48,798 nt of DNA. Origin: Chlorobiota bacterium (GTDB taxonomy: Bacteria > Bacteroidota > Chlorobiia > Chlorobiales > Chlorobiaceae). Position 1 is the stretch's first letter; each line of letters opens with the position of its first letter. The translations under genes were made by a program, and so were the position numbers. The notes beneath the pieces were generated by a model that saw only the letters and a list, made by a program, of their open reading frames with translations, searched no databases and was not told where the DNA came from. Below, piece by piece: positions 38,481-47,150 of this stretch. Where the stretch lies: the NCBI GenBank assembly GCA_016866305.1, contig VGMX01000018.1, positions 1 to 48,798 of the forward strand, read 5' to 3'.

Positions 38481-39215
38481 TCAGTACCGGTCGAGGCTGA
38501 ACTTTTCACCGAGGTAGTGCTTGCGGGCTTCGGGACTTTCGGCAATCTCCTGCGGCGTGCCCTGCATGAAGATGCTGCCGTCGAAAAGCAGGTAGGCGTG
38601 ATTGGTGATCGAGAGGGTTTCGTGCACGTTGTGGTCGGTAATGAGTACGCCGATATTGCGTTTGACCAGACCTTCGACAATCTGCTGAATATCCTCAACG
38701 GCAATGGGATCGACGCCGGCAAACGGTTCGTCGAGCAGAATGAATTTCGGATCGAGGGCAAGTGCCCTCGCTATTTCGGTGCGGCGGCGCTCACCGCCGG
38801 AAAGCGCGTAACCCATGCTTTTGCGGATATGGGCAATGCCGAGGTCTTCAAGCATCTTTTCGGTTTTTTCCTGCTGCTGGGCTTTCGGAAGGGAACTGAA
38901 TTCGAGGACGCTCATGATGTTTTCCTCCACGGTCATTTTCCGGAAAACGGAGGCTTCCTGCGGCAGGTAGCCGATGCCGAGCCGTGCGCGTTTGTGCATG
39001 GGCAGATCGGTGATTTCGGTTCCGTCAAACGTGACCCTGCCGCCATCAGGCTTTACCAGACCCACAATCATGTAAAAGGTGGTGGTTTTCCCGGCGCCGT
39101 TCGGCCCCAGCAGCCCTACGATTTCACCCTGTCTGACTTCGAGCGTCGAGCTTTTCACAACCTCGCGCCTGTTGTAGATTTTTTTCAGTCCGCTGCAGCC
39201 CAGTATTGATGCCAT
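38481..39215 (-). CDS. lptB: LPS export ABC transporter ATP-binding protein
   Basis: LptB powers the Lpt bridge that moves lipopolysaccharide to the outer membrane. The 244-residue ATPase has Walker A GPNGAGKTT, the Q-loop at YLPQEASVFRKMTVEENI, signature LSGGERRR, Walker B FILLDEPFAGVDPIA and the H-loop ITDHNVHETLSI. The PQEASVFRKMTVEEN stretch is characteristic of LptB. No other lpt gene is in the window. Confidence 0.93.
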   Translation of the reverse strand: MASILGCSGLKKIYNRREVVKSSTLEVRQGEIVGLLGPNGAGKTTTFYMIVGLVKPDGGRVTFDGTEITDLPMHKRARLGIGYLPQEASVFRKMTVEENIMSVLEFSSLPKAQQQEKTEKMLEDLGIAHIRKSMGYALSGGERRRTEIARALALDPKFILLDEPFAGVDPIAVEDIQQIVEGLVKRNIGVLITDHNVHETLSITNHAYLLFDGSIFMQGTPQEIAESPEARKHYLGEKFSLDRY

Positions 39216-39498
39216 GTCTTTGATGTTGCAATAACGTTTCGATGACCGGAACCGTCGATATACCCGGATATTGCTCCTGACACGAAATGTAAAACTTATC
39301 GGATCAATAGCATGGAGGAAAATTGACCTGTCCGGTACATTCCGCCGGTGCTTTTCATGCAGGAAAGAGGGTGTTTTTCAACCGTTATGCGTTTTGAGGG
39401 AAGCCGTGAGACTCATTACGCGTTATGAAGTTCGGGTCTGTTGAGCTATCATGCAAGGAGGGAAAAAGGAATCAGTTCAGCATAAACACAGTACCATT

Positions 39499-40026
39499 AT
39501 GGGAAAAGTGATGCCATACAAAGGCGTGTGGCCCGGAATTCATGAATCGGTGTTCATGACCGACGGGGCTTTCGTGATCGGTGACGTGCAGATCGGTGAG
39601 CAGTCGAGCGTCTGGTTCAATGCCGTGGTTCGGGGCGATGTCTGTCCGATCCGCATCGGACGGAAGTGCAGCATTCAGGACAACGCCACCCTGCATGTGA
39701 CACACGATACCGGACCGCTCAACATCGGCGACTGCGTCACTATCGGTCATGGCGCGGTGCTGCATGCCTGCACGGTGCAGGATTACGTGCTGATCGGCAT
39801 GGGAGCGGTGCTGCTCGATGACTGCGTGGTCGAGCCGTGGTCGGTTGTGGCGGCCGGCTCTCTCGTGAAGCAGGGCTTTAGGGTGCCTTCGGGAATGCTG
39901 GTTGCCGGCGTTCCTGCCAGGGTGATCCGCCCCATCACCGAGGCTGAGCGGCGCAACATCGGGGAGTCGCCTGAAAACTATGTTCGTTATGCAAAGAACT
40001 ACCGCAACGAGGTGGCCCTGCCATGA
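39499..40026 (+). CDS. Gamma-carbonic anhydrase-like hexapeptide-repeat protein
   Basis: From ATG 39499 the protein has 175 residues, normal for the YrdA/CaiE branch. The left-handed beta-helix reads VWFNAVVRGDVCPIRIG, CSIQDNATLHVTHDTG, then IGDCVTIGHGAVLHACTV, with three histidines placed like the zinc ligands of gamma-carbonic anhydrases. An in-frame upstream ATG at 39451 has a good AAGGAGG-like stretch after it, but the extra 16 residues lack homology. The 283-base gap before it shows no gene. Confidence 0.88.
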   Translation: MGKVMPYKGVWPGIHESVFMTDGAFVIGDVQIGEQSSVWFNAVVRGDVCPIRIGRKCSIQDNATLHVTHDTGPLNIGDCVTIGHGAVLHACTVQDYVLIGMGAVLLDDCVVEPWSVVAAGSLVKQGFRVPSGMLVAGVPARVIRPITEAERRNIGESPENYVRYAKNYRNEVALP

Positions 40027-40196
40027 ACCGCTCGGTCATCGGCCGTCCCTGAACTCCCGGACTTCGGATTTTTTCAGCGGTGTTTTTTCCTGTTTTAGCT
40101 AAATTGTTCCGGTAATTGTTGCCGGAATGCCGTTTTCTGGCCGTAAATCCGGTTGCCGGCTGTTTTTCAAACCCATCTCCATGATTTTTTTCTGCC

Positions 40197-41390
40197 ATGA
40201 AGGAACATGATGTTGTTGTTGTCGGCGGTGGTATCAGCGGATTGAGTCTTGCCTGGTACTGTGCCAAAGCCGGAATGAAAACCGTGCTGCTTGAAAAGAG
40301 CGGCGAGGTCGGCGGTTCGTTTGCCTCCCCGAAGTACGCATCGTCCGGAAAAAATTTCTGGCTCGAACTCGGAGCGCATACCTGCTACAGTTCCTATCAG
40401 AACCTTCTCGATATTGTTGCGGATTGCGGAGTGAGCGACACCATCATTCCACGGGCAAAAGTTCCGTTCTCTCTGATGATCGACGGCCAGATCAAGTCGC
40501 TTGTCTCGCAACTCAGCATTCCGGAACTGCTCATGTCGGCTCCGAACTTTTTCAAGCTGAAGAAGACCGGACAGAGCGTGAAGTCCTATTACTCGAAAAT
40601 CGTGGGGGAAAAGAATTACCGTGATGTTCTCAGTCACTTCTTCAATGCGGTGCCCTCTCAGCCGACCGATGATTTTCCGGCAGACATGATGTTCAAGAGT
40701 CGTGAAAAACGCAAAGACGTGCTGAAAAATTACACATTCAGGGATGGTCTGCAAAGCGTTGCTTTTGCCATTGCAGCCAAACAGGGTCTCAGCGTTTTTA
40801 CCGGCATGGAAGTGCGGCAAGTCCGGCTCGAGAACGGCAGATACCTGCTGAGAACCGCAGATGGAGATGAGTTCATTGCATCGAAGCTTGCCCTGGCCAT
40901 GCCCTCTGCGATATCCTCGGAACTTCTGAGGGATGTGAACCCCGATGTCGCCAACCATCTTGGTCAGTTGAAAGCTGCAACGGTCGATTCCGTGGGGGTG
41001 ATCGTGCGCAAGGAGCAGATGAACCTCAAGCCGGTGGCCGCACTGATCTCTCCGGGTGATGTGTTTTTCTCGGCCGTGTCCCGGGATACCGTTCCGGACG
41101 ATACCTTCCGCGGTTTCGCGTTCCATTTCAGGCCGGGTCTCGATGAGAAGACGAAGCGTGACCGCATTACCGCCGTCCTCGGGGTCGGCATGTCGAAAAT
41201 CGAGCATACCGTTACCAGAGTCAACACGGTGCCTTCGCTGCGCATGAACCATGCGCAGTGGCTGGAAAAAACCAATACCCTGCTGCAGGGAAAGAAGAAC
41301 CTGCTTCTCAGCGGCAACTATTTCGGAGGCATGGCTATTGAAGACTGTGTGATCCGTTCGAAAGGCGAGTTTGAACGCATTACGGAATAA
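40197..41390 (+). CDS. FAD-dependent oxidoreductase (amine oxidase/PPO-like)
   Basis: The 397-residue protein begins with the dinucleotide motif VVVVGGGISGLSLAWYCAKA and LLEKSGEVGGS. Its C-terminal end has LLLSGNYFGGMAIEDCVIRS, the second FAD block of the amine oxidase/protoporphyrinogen oxidase (HemY) superfamily. No signal peptide is visible. Protoporphyrinogen oxidase would fit a phototroph that makes bacteriochlorophyll, but the substrate cannot be told from sequence. It is followed after 27 bases by the MscS gene. Confidence 0.8.
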   Translation: MKEHDVVVVGGGISGLSLAWYCAKAGMKTVLLEKSGEVGGSFASPKYASSGKNFWLELGAHTCYSSYQNLLDIVADCGVSDTIIPRAKVPFSLMIDGQIKSLVSQLSIPELLMSAPNFFKLKKTGQSVKSYYSKIVGEKNYRDVLSHFFNAVPSQPTDDFPADMMFKSREKRKDVLKNYTFRDGLQSVAFAIAAKQGLSVFTGMEVRQVRLENGRYLLRTADGDEFIASKLALAMPSAISSELLRDVNPDVANHLGQLKAATVDSVGVIVRKEQMNLKPVAALISPGDVFFSAVSRDTVPDDTFRGFAFHFRPGLDEKTKRDRITAVLGVGMSKIEHTVTRVNTVPSLRMNHAQWLEKTNTLLQGKKNLLLSGNYFGGMAIEDCVIRSKGEFERITE

Positions 41391-41417
41391 GCCTGACCGG
41401 GCAAACAATCTGAGCTG

Positions 41418-42512
41418 ATGGATACTGCCGATATTTTTCGCGAAGTGATGCAGGGCACCTATCCGGTGCCCTTGCTGATTGTGCTGCTTGCCGCGCTTTT
41501 TTTCTTCGTTTCGAATTCGGTGTTCAAAAAGGTCATTGCGCGAATCCGGGCATCGGTCAAGGAGAGCGGCATTCCCTTTGATCTGCTGATCTGGCCGTTC
41601 CGGCTGTTCACCTCCCTGATCGGTTTGGGCGCATTGCTGCATTACCTTTCGCTCTCCGCAGATCTCAAGGAACCGCTCCGTCATGCGCTGTTTGTGGTTT
41701 CCATCATCGGTTTCGCATGGTTTCTCCTTCGTTTGCTGATGGTGGTGGAGCAGTTCCTCTTGCAGCACTCTTCAACCACGGCAAGCAAGAGCGAGGAGAG
41801 AAGGAAAATCGCGACGCATGTGAGCCTGGTCAGGAAGATCCTCAATGTGCTGATCGTGCTCATTGCCGTATCCGGCGTACTGATGACGTTCGATACCGTC
41901 AGGCAGGTCGGGCTCAGCATTCTTGCTTCGGCGGGCATTGCCGGCGTGATTCTCGGCTTTGCCGCGCAGAAAAGCCTCGGTACGCTGATTGCCGGCATCC
42001 AGATCGCCATCACGCAGCCGATCAGAATCGATGACGTGGTGGTTGTTGAAAAAGAGTGGGGTCGTATCGAGGAAATTTCGCTCACCTATGTTGTTGTTCA
42101 GCTCTGGGACCAGCGTCGTATGATTGTGCCGATATCCTGGTTTATCGACCGACCGTTCGAGAACTGGACAAGAACTTCAGCCGAACTGCTCGGTACGGTT
42201 TTTCTTTACACGGATTACGCAATACCGCTCGACGCATTGCGTGTCGAACTGGAGCGCATTGTGGCCTCTTCGTCCCTCTGGGACGGCCGGGTGGTGAAAA
42301 TGCACGTTACCAACACGACGGAAAAATCTGTCGAAGTCCGTGCGCTCATGAGCGCCGCAAACTCTTCGGATGCCTGGGAGCTGCGCTGTCTGGTAAGGGA
42401 ACAGCTTATCGAGTTCATCAGGAAGAACTTTCCCGGAGGACTTCCGAAAGTGCGGATGGATATGGGTGAGGGCGGCGCCGAGTCTGCTGCGGCGGCTTCC
42501 GGGGAGATGTGA
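41418..42512 (+). CDS. MscS-family mechanosensitive ion channel
   Basis: The 364-residue protein has about four transmembrane segments (e.g. YPVPLLIVLLAALFFFV, FVVSIIGFAWFLLRLLMVV, ILNVLIVLIAVSGVLM). The pore-lining helix is rich in Gly and Ala (GLSILASAGIAGVILGFAAQ), and the beta domain follows (PIRIDDVVVVEKEWGRIEEI, then RRMIVPISWFIDRP). This is the MscS-type release valve against osmotic down-shock. It follows the FAD oxidoreductase by 27 bases. Confidence 0.93.
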   Translation: MDTADIFREVMQGTYPVPLLIVLLAALFFFVSNSVFKKVIARIRASVKESGIPFDLLIWPFRLFTSLIGLGALLHYLSLSADLKEPLRHALFVVSIIGFAWFLLRLLMVVEQFLLQHSSTTASKSEERRKIATHVSLVRKILNVLIVLIAVSGVLMTFDTVRQVGLSILASAGIAGVILGFAAQKSLGTLIAGIQIAITQPIRIDDVVVVEKEWGRIEEISLTYVVVQLWDQRRMIVPISWFIDRPFENWTRTSAELLGTVFLYTDYAIPLDALRVELERIVASSSLWDGRVVKMHVTNTTEKSVEVRALMSAANSSDAWELRCLVREQLIEFIRKNFPGGLPKVRMDMGEGGAESAAAASGEM

Positions 42513-42648
42513 CCGTTTTCAGGGTGTGATCTTTGCGCTTTTTTCCATAGCTTTGTGGCTGTCGCGAGCATTGCTGTTACAAAAGCTACCGGTGATGGTT
42601 CGGTACCGTATGAAGCATTTCGATCATTGATTTAAAAGGAGAGTAGAT

Positions 42649-43077
42649 ATGGCTCAAGCCAAACAGGGAGATACCGTAAAAGTCCATTACACCGGCACGC
42701 TCGACGACGGCACCATGTTCGATACGTCGGCCAACCGCGATCCGCTCCAGTTCACCATCGGCGGCGGACAGGTTATCCCGGGATTCGATATTGCCGTGCT
42801 CGGCATGGAACCCGGACAGGTCAGGACGACGGTGATCGAGCCGGATGATGCATACGGCCGGCACAGCGAGGAACTGGTAACGCCGGTCGCACGCGAACGT
42901 TTTCCCGCCGAGATGGAACTCGAGGTCGGTCTGCAGCTTCAGGTGGGTCTTGCCGACGGGCAGCAGGCCATCGTGATGATTGTCGATCTTTCGGAAACGG
43001 AGGTTACGCTCGACGCCAACCATCCGCTTGCCGGCCAGCAGTTGACCTTCGAGATAGAACTGGTCGAGATTGTATAG
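42649..43077 (+). CDS. FKBP-type peptidyl-prolyl isomerase (SlyD-like)
   Basis: The 142-residue product starts after AAAAGGAGAG at the right distance. It has [18 protein letters not shown] and [20 protein letters not shown], the FKBP core, with the inserted flap ([20 protein letters not shown]) typical of SlyD-like proteins. No His-rich metal tail is present. It speeds proline isomerisation during folding. A 17-bp hairpin follows at once. Confidence 0.92.
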   Translation: MAQAKQGDTVKVHYTGTLDDGTMFDTSANRDPLQFTIGGGQVIPGFDIAVLGMEPGQVRTTVIEPDDAYGRHSEELVTPVARERFPAEMELEVGLQLQVGLADGQQAIVMIVDLSETEVTLDANHPLAGQQLTFEIELVEIV

Positions 43078-43079
43078 GT

Positions 43080-43120
43080 AAACCGGTCGTGAGTGGTTCA
43101 TTTCCACTCACGACCGGTTT
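43080..43120 (+). terminator. Long perfect hairpin after FKBP gene
   Basis: AAACCGGTCGTGAGTGG (43080-43096) pairs exactly with CCACTCACGACCGGTTT (43104-43120) over a 7-base loop. It starts two bases after the FKBP stop (43077). No long T run follows, so it may stabilise the FKBP mRNA 3' end or act as an intrinsic terminator with a weak tail. Confidence 0.6.
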
Positions 43121-43169
43121 ACGGTTACACCTTCAAAATCGGAACGTTAACCACTATCACTCTTCAATC

Positions 43170-44036
43170 ATGAAAACTCCAGCCCTTTGTTTCATTTTAA
43201 TGCTTCTTCTTCTTGCCATGACGGCCTGCGGCGGAGAGGGAATGCGGTATGAGGCGGCCCCGTCCGACCTGCCGGCGGCAGGGTCTGCTGTGGAGAGCAG
43301 GGTGGCTGCCGAACCCGCTGCGGCACCGCCTGCACCTGAATCCGCAATGAAGGCCGGAGGCGTCGAAGCAACGCAACCGGCCGAAATCCCGCCGGTTGCC
43401 CAGCAGATCATCCGGGAAGGACAGGCCGTTTTCGAGACCTCCGACCTGAAAAAGACGAAAACCTGGATCGAGAGTCTGGTGAGGCGTCACAAGGCATACA
43501 TTTCCAATGACGAGCAGAACAAGGGTTCTGACCGCATCGAGCAGCGCATGATCGTGAGGATTCCTGCCGACCGGTTCGATGCCTTCCTCGCCGATTTTGA
43601 AAAGGGGGTCGTCCGGTTCGACAGCAAGTCGGTAACCGCAACCGACGTGACCGAGGAGTTCATCGACGTTTCGCAGCGGCTCAAGGTCAAGAAAGCCACT
43701 GAGGAGCGCTATATCGCCCTTCTGGCAAAAGCCGCGTCGGTGCGCGATGTGCTTGAAACCGAGAAGTACATCGCCGAGGTGCGCGCTGAAATCGAATCGC
43801 TCGAAGGCCGCTTGAAATACCTCCAGAACCGTATCGGGCTCAGTACCCTCACAATCTTCTTCTACCAGATCAAGCCTGAGGTTCAGGGATTCGCTTCCCG
43901 CATTGGCCTGGCTTTCAGCGAAGGCTGGAACAGTTTCCTTTCATTCCTTCTCGGCGCAATCTCTCTCTGGCCATTCCTCCTCGCCGGTGCGGCAATCATC
44001 GCTGTTGTTCGTTTTCTCTGGAAACTGAGGAAGTGA
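43170..44036 (+). CDS. DUF4349 lipoprotein
   Basis: From ATG 43170 the protein has 288 residues with a lipobox (LLAMTAC, lipidated Cys near residue 20). A Pro/Ala-rich spacer and the DUF4349 core follow (VFETSDLKKTKTWIESLVRR, RMIVRIPADRFDAFLADFEK, VTEEFIDVSQRLKVKKATEE, LEGRLKYLQNRIGLSTLTIF). The C-terminus has one transmembrane helix (LWPFLLAGAAIIAVVRFLW). Such envelope proteins combine a lipid anchor with a membrane segment; their function is unknown. The frame is open 27 codons upstream inside the hairpin and is not used. Confidence 0.88.
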   Translation: MKTPALCFILMLLLLAMTACGGEGMRYEAAPSDLPAAGSAVESRVAAEPAAAPPAPESAMKAGGVEATQPAEIPPVAQQIIREGQAVFETSDLKKTKTWIESLVRRHKAYISNDEQNKGSDRIEQRMIVRIPADRFDAFLADFEKGVVRFDSKSVTATDVTEEFIDVSQRLKVKKATEERYIALLAKAASVRDVLETEKYIAEVRAEIESLEGRLKYLQNRIGLSTLTIFFYQIKPEVQGFASRIGLAFSEGWNSFLSFLLGAISLWPFLLAGAAIIAVVRFLWKLRK

Positions 44037-44578
44037 AGACTGATTGCAGGGCTTCTCTCCTTCTCGCCGGGAGAAGCCTGTTTGGAAAATCAGCGTATTC
44101 TTCGTAAATAGAAATGCAGGTCTTGCCGTCGGCTTATTCCTTCCTTCCGAGACGGCATCCATGAGTACCGTTGAGTGACAATCCGGGTTTATCCTGAAAG
44201 TCTGGATAATGTGAGCCGGAAAAGCAGAGCCGTTCATATCCGGTCTGCCTGCCTCCAGGATCTTCCGCTATTGTCTACGTATTGATGCCCAAAAACCATG
44301 TGTGCAGCGAATGAACCACAAACACAGCACAGAGACCCATCACGGTTGGGAGTGAATCGTTAATACCCATGTTTTAAACAAGGGTGGTCATGGAGTAAAA
44401 AGTCCTGTTGACCAGTTTTGTTGCCGGCTTAGGCTGATCTGTATAAACCGACAGACCTGAATAATTGTTATTACTATTAAGTTGTTTATAATTAATTAAT
44501 TGACTGATCTGTTGATGTGGTTTTGAAATTGTCTTATACAGAAAGAAGCTTTCTGCTTTTCCTGAATTAGGCAGATCA
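44037..44578. other. Gene-poor spacer with terminator and 20-bp direct repeats
   Basis: It begins with a GGCTTCTC/GAGAAGCC hairpin (44050-44078) that likely ends the DUF4349 transcript. The remainder becomes strongly AT-rich towards 44460-44520, unlike the GC-rich genes. A 20-bp sequence TTAGGC(T/A)GATC(T/A)GT(A/C)TAAAC recurs at 44429-44448 and 44567-44586 with three mismatches. The second copy runs into the first large repeat. I see no gene and no integrase. Confidence 0.5.
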
Positions 44579-44750
44579 GTCTAAACATTGATGGCGCGGA
44601 CGCTACGCGCCTCGCCATCGGCGCTGCGGATTCCCATCCGCTTTCTGTCCCGGCGCTGACGCGCCAGGCCATCAAGCGGCTGCAGCGGACAGCCGCCCCC
44701 GCGAGCAAGCTCGCGTGTTCGTCTGCCGCTGATCCGCAGCGCCGTTAGAC
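44579..44750. repeat. attC-like recombination site / 161-bp repeat, copy 1
   Basis: A structured GC-rich block (core 44590-44750, 161 bp) starts GATGGCGCGGACGC and ends GCGCCGTTAGAC. The outer GTCTAAAC (44579-44586) can pair with the closing GTTAGAC, the RYYYAAC/GTTRRRY logic of integron attC sites. Internal arms include GATGGCG/CGCCATC, GGCGCTGCGGAT/ATCCGCAGCGCC, and GCGAGC/GCTCGC. Copy 2, 1.33 kb downstream in the same orientation, is about 95% identical. Confidence 0.6.
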
Positions 44751-44769
44751 CTTCGGGGAGAGAAACTCC

Positions 44770-45873
44770 ATGACCACTCGGCGCACCATCATTAAATCAC
44801 TTGGTCTTCTTGCTGGAGCCACTCTGCTTGGCGGAGCGAAGGGAGTTTTCGCCATGGCGAATCGCGAAGATGGTTGGTTTATGCCAGACGAAGGTGACCC
44901 CCACCAGTGCACATGGATGGCCTTTGGTGCCAGCCGCAAAATATGGGGCAAGAAGCTCTTGCCGGAAGTTCAGCGCAACTTGGTGACAATTGCCCTGACC
45001 ATCGCGAAGTACGAGCCGGTCTCGATGCTGGTTCGGCAATCTGACTTGCCACTAGCCCAAAGACTGATGGGGGATAAGGTTGAATTGATTGTCTGTCCGC
45101 TCGACGATTTATGGATGCGTGACACCGGGCCGGTTTTTGTTGTGACGGAGAATGATGACAAAGCCGGGGTTGACTTCAATTTCAACGGCTGGGGAGAGAA
45201 GCAGGACTTTGACTACGATGCCAAAGTCGCCTCGTTCGTCGCTCAGCGTGCTGATGTGCGCCGCGTCCAAACCGAATTGATACTTGAGGGCGGCGGTATC
45301 GAGGTGGACGGACACGGTACGGCGATCATCACCGAGAGTTGTGTGCTCAATGAAAACCGCAATCCTGGTCTGAACAAGGCACAGTGCGAGCAGGAACTGA
45401 AGCGGTTACTTGGCCTGGAGAAAATCATCTGGTTGCCTGGCATCAAGGGCAAAGACATCACCGACGGACACACCGATTTTTATGCCCGCTTCGCTCGGCC
45501 TGGGGTGGTTGTCGCGGGCCATGATCCTGATCCCGAGTCCTTCGATCACGCCGTGACAAAACGACATTTGGAAATTCTACGCACGGCAACGGATGCCGAA
45601 GGGAGTCAACTAGAGGTTGTTGCCTTGGAGGCACCTTCAAGGGTTCGAGAGCAGTTTGCAAGCGACGACTTCGCCGCTGGCTACATTAATTTCTATGTCT
45701 GTAATGGCGCAGTGATTGCCCCTGAGTTTGGTGATCCGCGAACCGATGCAGCAGCTAAACGCCAACTGCAAAGAGTGTTTCCTGGGCGAGAAGTTGTCCA
45801 AATCAACATTGACGGCATTGCGGCAGGCGGTGGAGGCATTCATTGCACGACACAGCAAGAACCGAAGGTCTAA
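44770..45873 (+). CDS. Agmatine deiminase-family protein with Tat signal
   Basis: The 367-residue guanidino-group hydrolase has DDLWMRDTGPVFVV, GGGIEVDGHGTAI, DITDGHTDFYARF, and the catalytic cysteine in GGGGIHCTTQQ. These are the motifs of the agmatine deiminase (AguA)/bacterial PAD family, which make N-carbamoylputrescine. The N-terminus TTRRTIIKSLGLLAGAT looks like a twin-arginine export signal, unusual for a cytoplasmic polyamine enzyme. No aguB or speA is nearby. The stop codon overlaps GTCTAAC, the left arm of the next attC-like site. Start 44770 follows GGGGAGAG at a good distance. Confidence 0.87.
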   Translation: MTTRRTIIKSLGLLAGATLLGGAKGVFAMANREDGWFMPDEGDPHQCTWMAFGASRKIWGKKLLPEVQRNLVTIALTIAKYEPVSMLVRQSDLPLAQRLMGDKVELIVCPLDDLWMRDTGPVFVVTENDDKAGVDFNFNGWGEKQDFDYDAKVASFVAQRADVRRVQTELILEGGGIEVDGHGTAIITESCVLNENRNPGLNKAQCEQELKRLLGLEKIIWLPGIKGKDITDGHTDFYARFARPGVVVAGHDPDPESFDHAVTKRHLEILRTATDAEGSQLEVVALEAPSRVREQFASDDFAAGYINFYVCNGAVIAPEFGDPRTDAAAKRQLQRVFPGREVVQINIDGIAAGGGGIHCTTQQEPKV

Positions 45874-46079
45874 CAAGTCAATCCAGCGGGCGCCGTACCG
45901 GCGCCGCTGATTTCCAACGATGGCGCGGACGCTACGCGCCTCGCCATCGGCGCTGCGGATGACCATCCGCTTTCTGTCCCGGCGCTGACGCGCCTGGCCA
46001 TCAAGCGGCTGCAGCGGACAGTCGTCCCCGCGAGCTTGCTCGCGTGTTCGTCTGCCGCTGATCCGCAGCGCCGTTGGAC
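45868..46079. repeat. attC-like recombination site / 161-bp repeat, copy 2
   Basis: GTCTAAC (45868-45874) overlaps the agmatine deiminase stop. A compact hairpin follows, AGCGG/CCGCT plus CGCCG/CGGCG with one unpaired G (45885-45908). TCCAAC then opens the 161-bp repeat (45919-46079), which closes with GTTGGAC (46073-46079). The unpaired base and GTTRRRY end are attC hallmarks. Compared with copy 1 there are about eight substitutions. Near the tip the loop AA in copy 1 is TT here. Confidence 0.6.
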
Positions 46080-46125
46080 AACACGGAAGACTGCGGATCA
46101 AAGCAACCTTCGAGGGCGATAACGC

Positions 46126-47106
46126 ATGAAAGCAGTTGTGTATGAAAGATATGGGCCGCCCGAGGTTCTTCAATTGAAGGAGGTCGAAAAGCCCACGCCC
46201 AAGAACAATGAAGTCCTGATAAAAACACATGCGACAACGGTCACATCAGGCGACTGGAGGGTACGAAGTCTCAATGTACCTGTTGGCTTCAGGCTCATCA
46301 TGCGTTTGGTATTTGGAGTCTCGAGACCAAAGCAACCCATACTAGGGACAGAACTGGCAGGGGTAATTGAATCGGTCGGCAAAGGTGTAAGGAAATTCAA
46401 AGTCGGTGACCAAGTTTTTGCGTTCAGCGATGCCGCCATGGGGTGTCATGCGGAGTACAAATGCATGCCGGGGGACGGGGCGGTGGCACTAAAACCCGTC
46501 AATCTGACCTGCGACGAAGCTGCTGCACTATCTTTTGGCGGAACAACGGCGCTGGATTTCCTCCGAAGAGGAAAACTTCAGAGCGGGGAAAGAGTGCTCA
46601 TCAATGGCGCTTCCGGAGGGGTAGGCACAGCTGCGGTGCAGCTTGCCAAGCACTTCGGGGCAGACGTAACCGGGGTGTGCAGTACCGCGAACATGAAACT
46701 GGTGAGATCTCTGGGCGCCAGTCATGTCATCGACTACACCCAAGAAGACTTCACGCAGAATGGTGAAACCTATGATGTCATTGTCGATACCGTCGGCACG
46801 GCTCCATTCTCCCGCAGCAAAGCTTCGTTGAAAGAAGGAGGCCGCCTTCTTTTGGTATTGGCTGGGCTGCCACAAATGCTTCAAGCTCCATGGGTGTCGA
46901 TAACGAGCAGCAAGAAGGTCATCGTCGGTCCAGTCACCGTGTGCGCGGAAGATTTGCGTTTTCTCGCGGGGCTGGCTCAGGCGGGAGAATTCAAACCGGT
47001 TATTGATCGGCGCTATCCGTTCGAGCAGATCGCCGAGGCTCACCGCTACGTCGACACCGGACGCAAGAAGGGAAATGTCGTCATAACTCTGGAGCATGAC
47101 GATTGA
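46126..47106 (+). CDS. MDR-family NAD(P)H oxidoreductase (quinone oxidoreductase-like)
   Basis: The 326-residue protein starts MKAVVYERYGPPEVLQLKEV and holds the Rossmann motif INGASGGVGTAAVQLAKHFG. It has no catalytic or structural zinc cysteines, so it is a zeta-crystallin/quinone-reductase-type medium-chain dehydrogenase. The likely role is NADPH-dependent reduction of quinones or reactive enones. The gene lies just after the second attC-like site, in the right place and orientation for a cassette gene. Confidence 0.9.
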   Translation: MKAVVYERYGPPEVLQLKEVEKPTPKNNEVLIKTHATTVTSGDWRVRSLNVPVGFRLIMRLVFGVSRPKQPILGTELAGVIESVGKGVRKFKVGDQVFAFSDAAMGCHAEYKCMPGDGAVALKPVNLTCDEAAALSFGGTTALDFLRRGKLQSGERVLINGASGGVGTAAVQLAKHFGADVTGVCSTANMKLVRSLGASHVIDYTQEDFTQNGETYDVIVDTVGTAPFSRSKASLKEGGRLLLVLAGLPQMLQAPWVSITSSKKVIVGPVTVCAEDLRFLAGLAQAGEFKPVIDRRYPFEQIAEAHRYVDTGRKKGNVVITLEHDD

Positions 47107-47150
47107 ACCCAGGAGCACGGATCACGTATGCGACCAACTGAGAGGGCATT

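Noticed and set aside
40167-41768. 533-codon minus-strand frame opposite the FAD oxidoreductase and MscS genes
   Set aside because: It spans two convincing plus-strand genes. The His/Arg-rich translation is typical of an antisense shadow in GC-rich DNA.
44496-44708. Small minus-strand frame in the first 161-bp repeat
   Set aside because: It falls within structured repeat DNA, and its sequence is explained by the inverted repeats.
44579-46079. CRISPR array
   Set aside because: Only two long structured repeats are present with a gene between them. There are no short regular repeats with spacers, and no cas gene.
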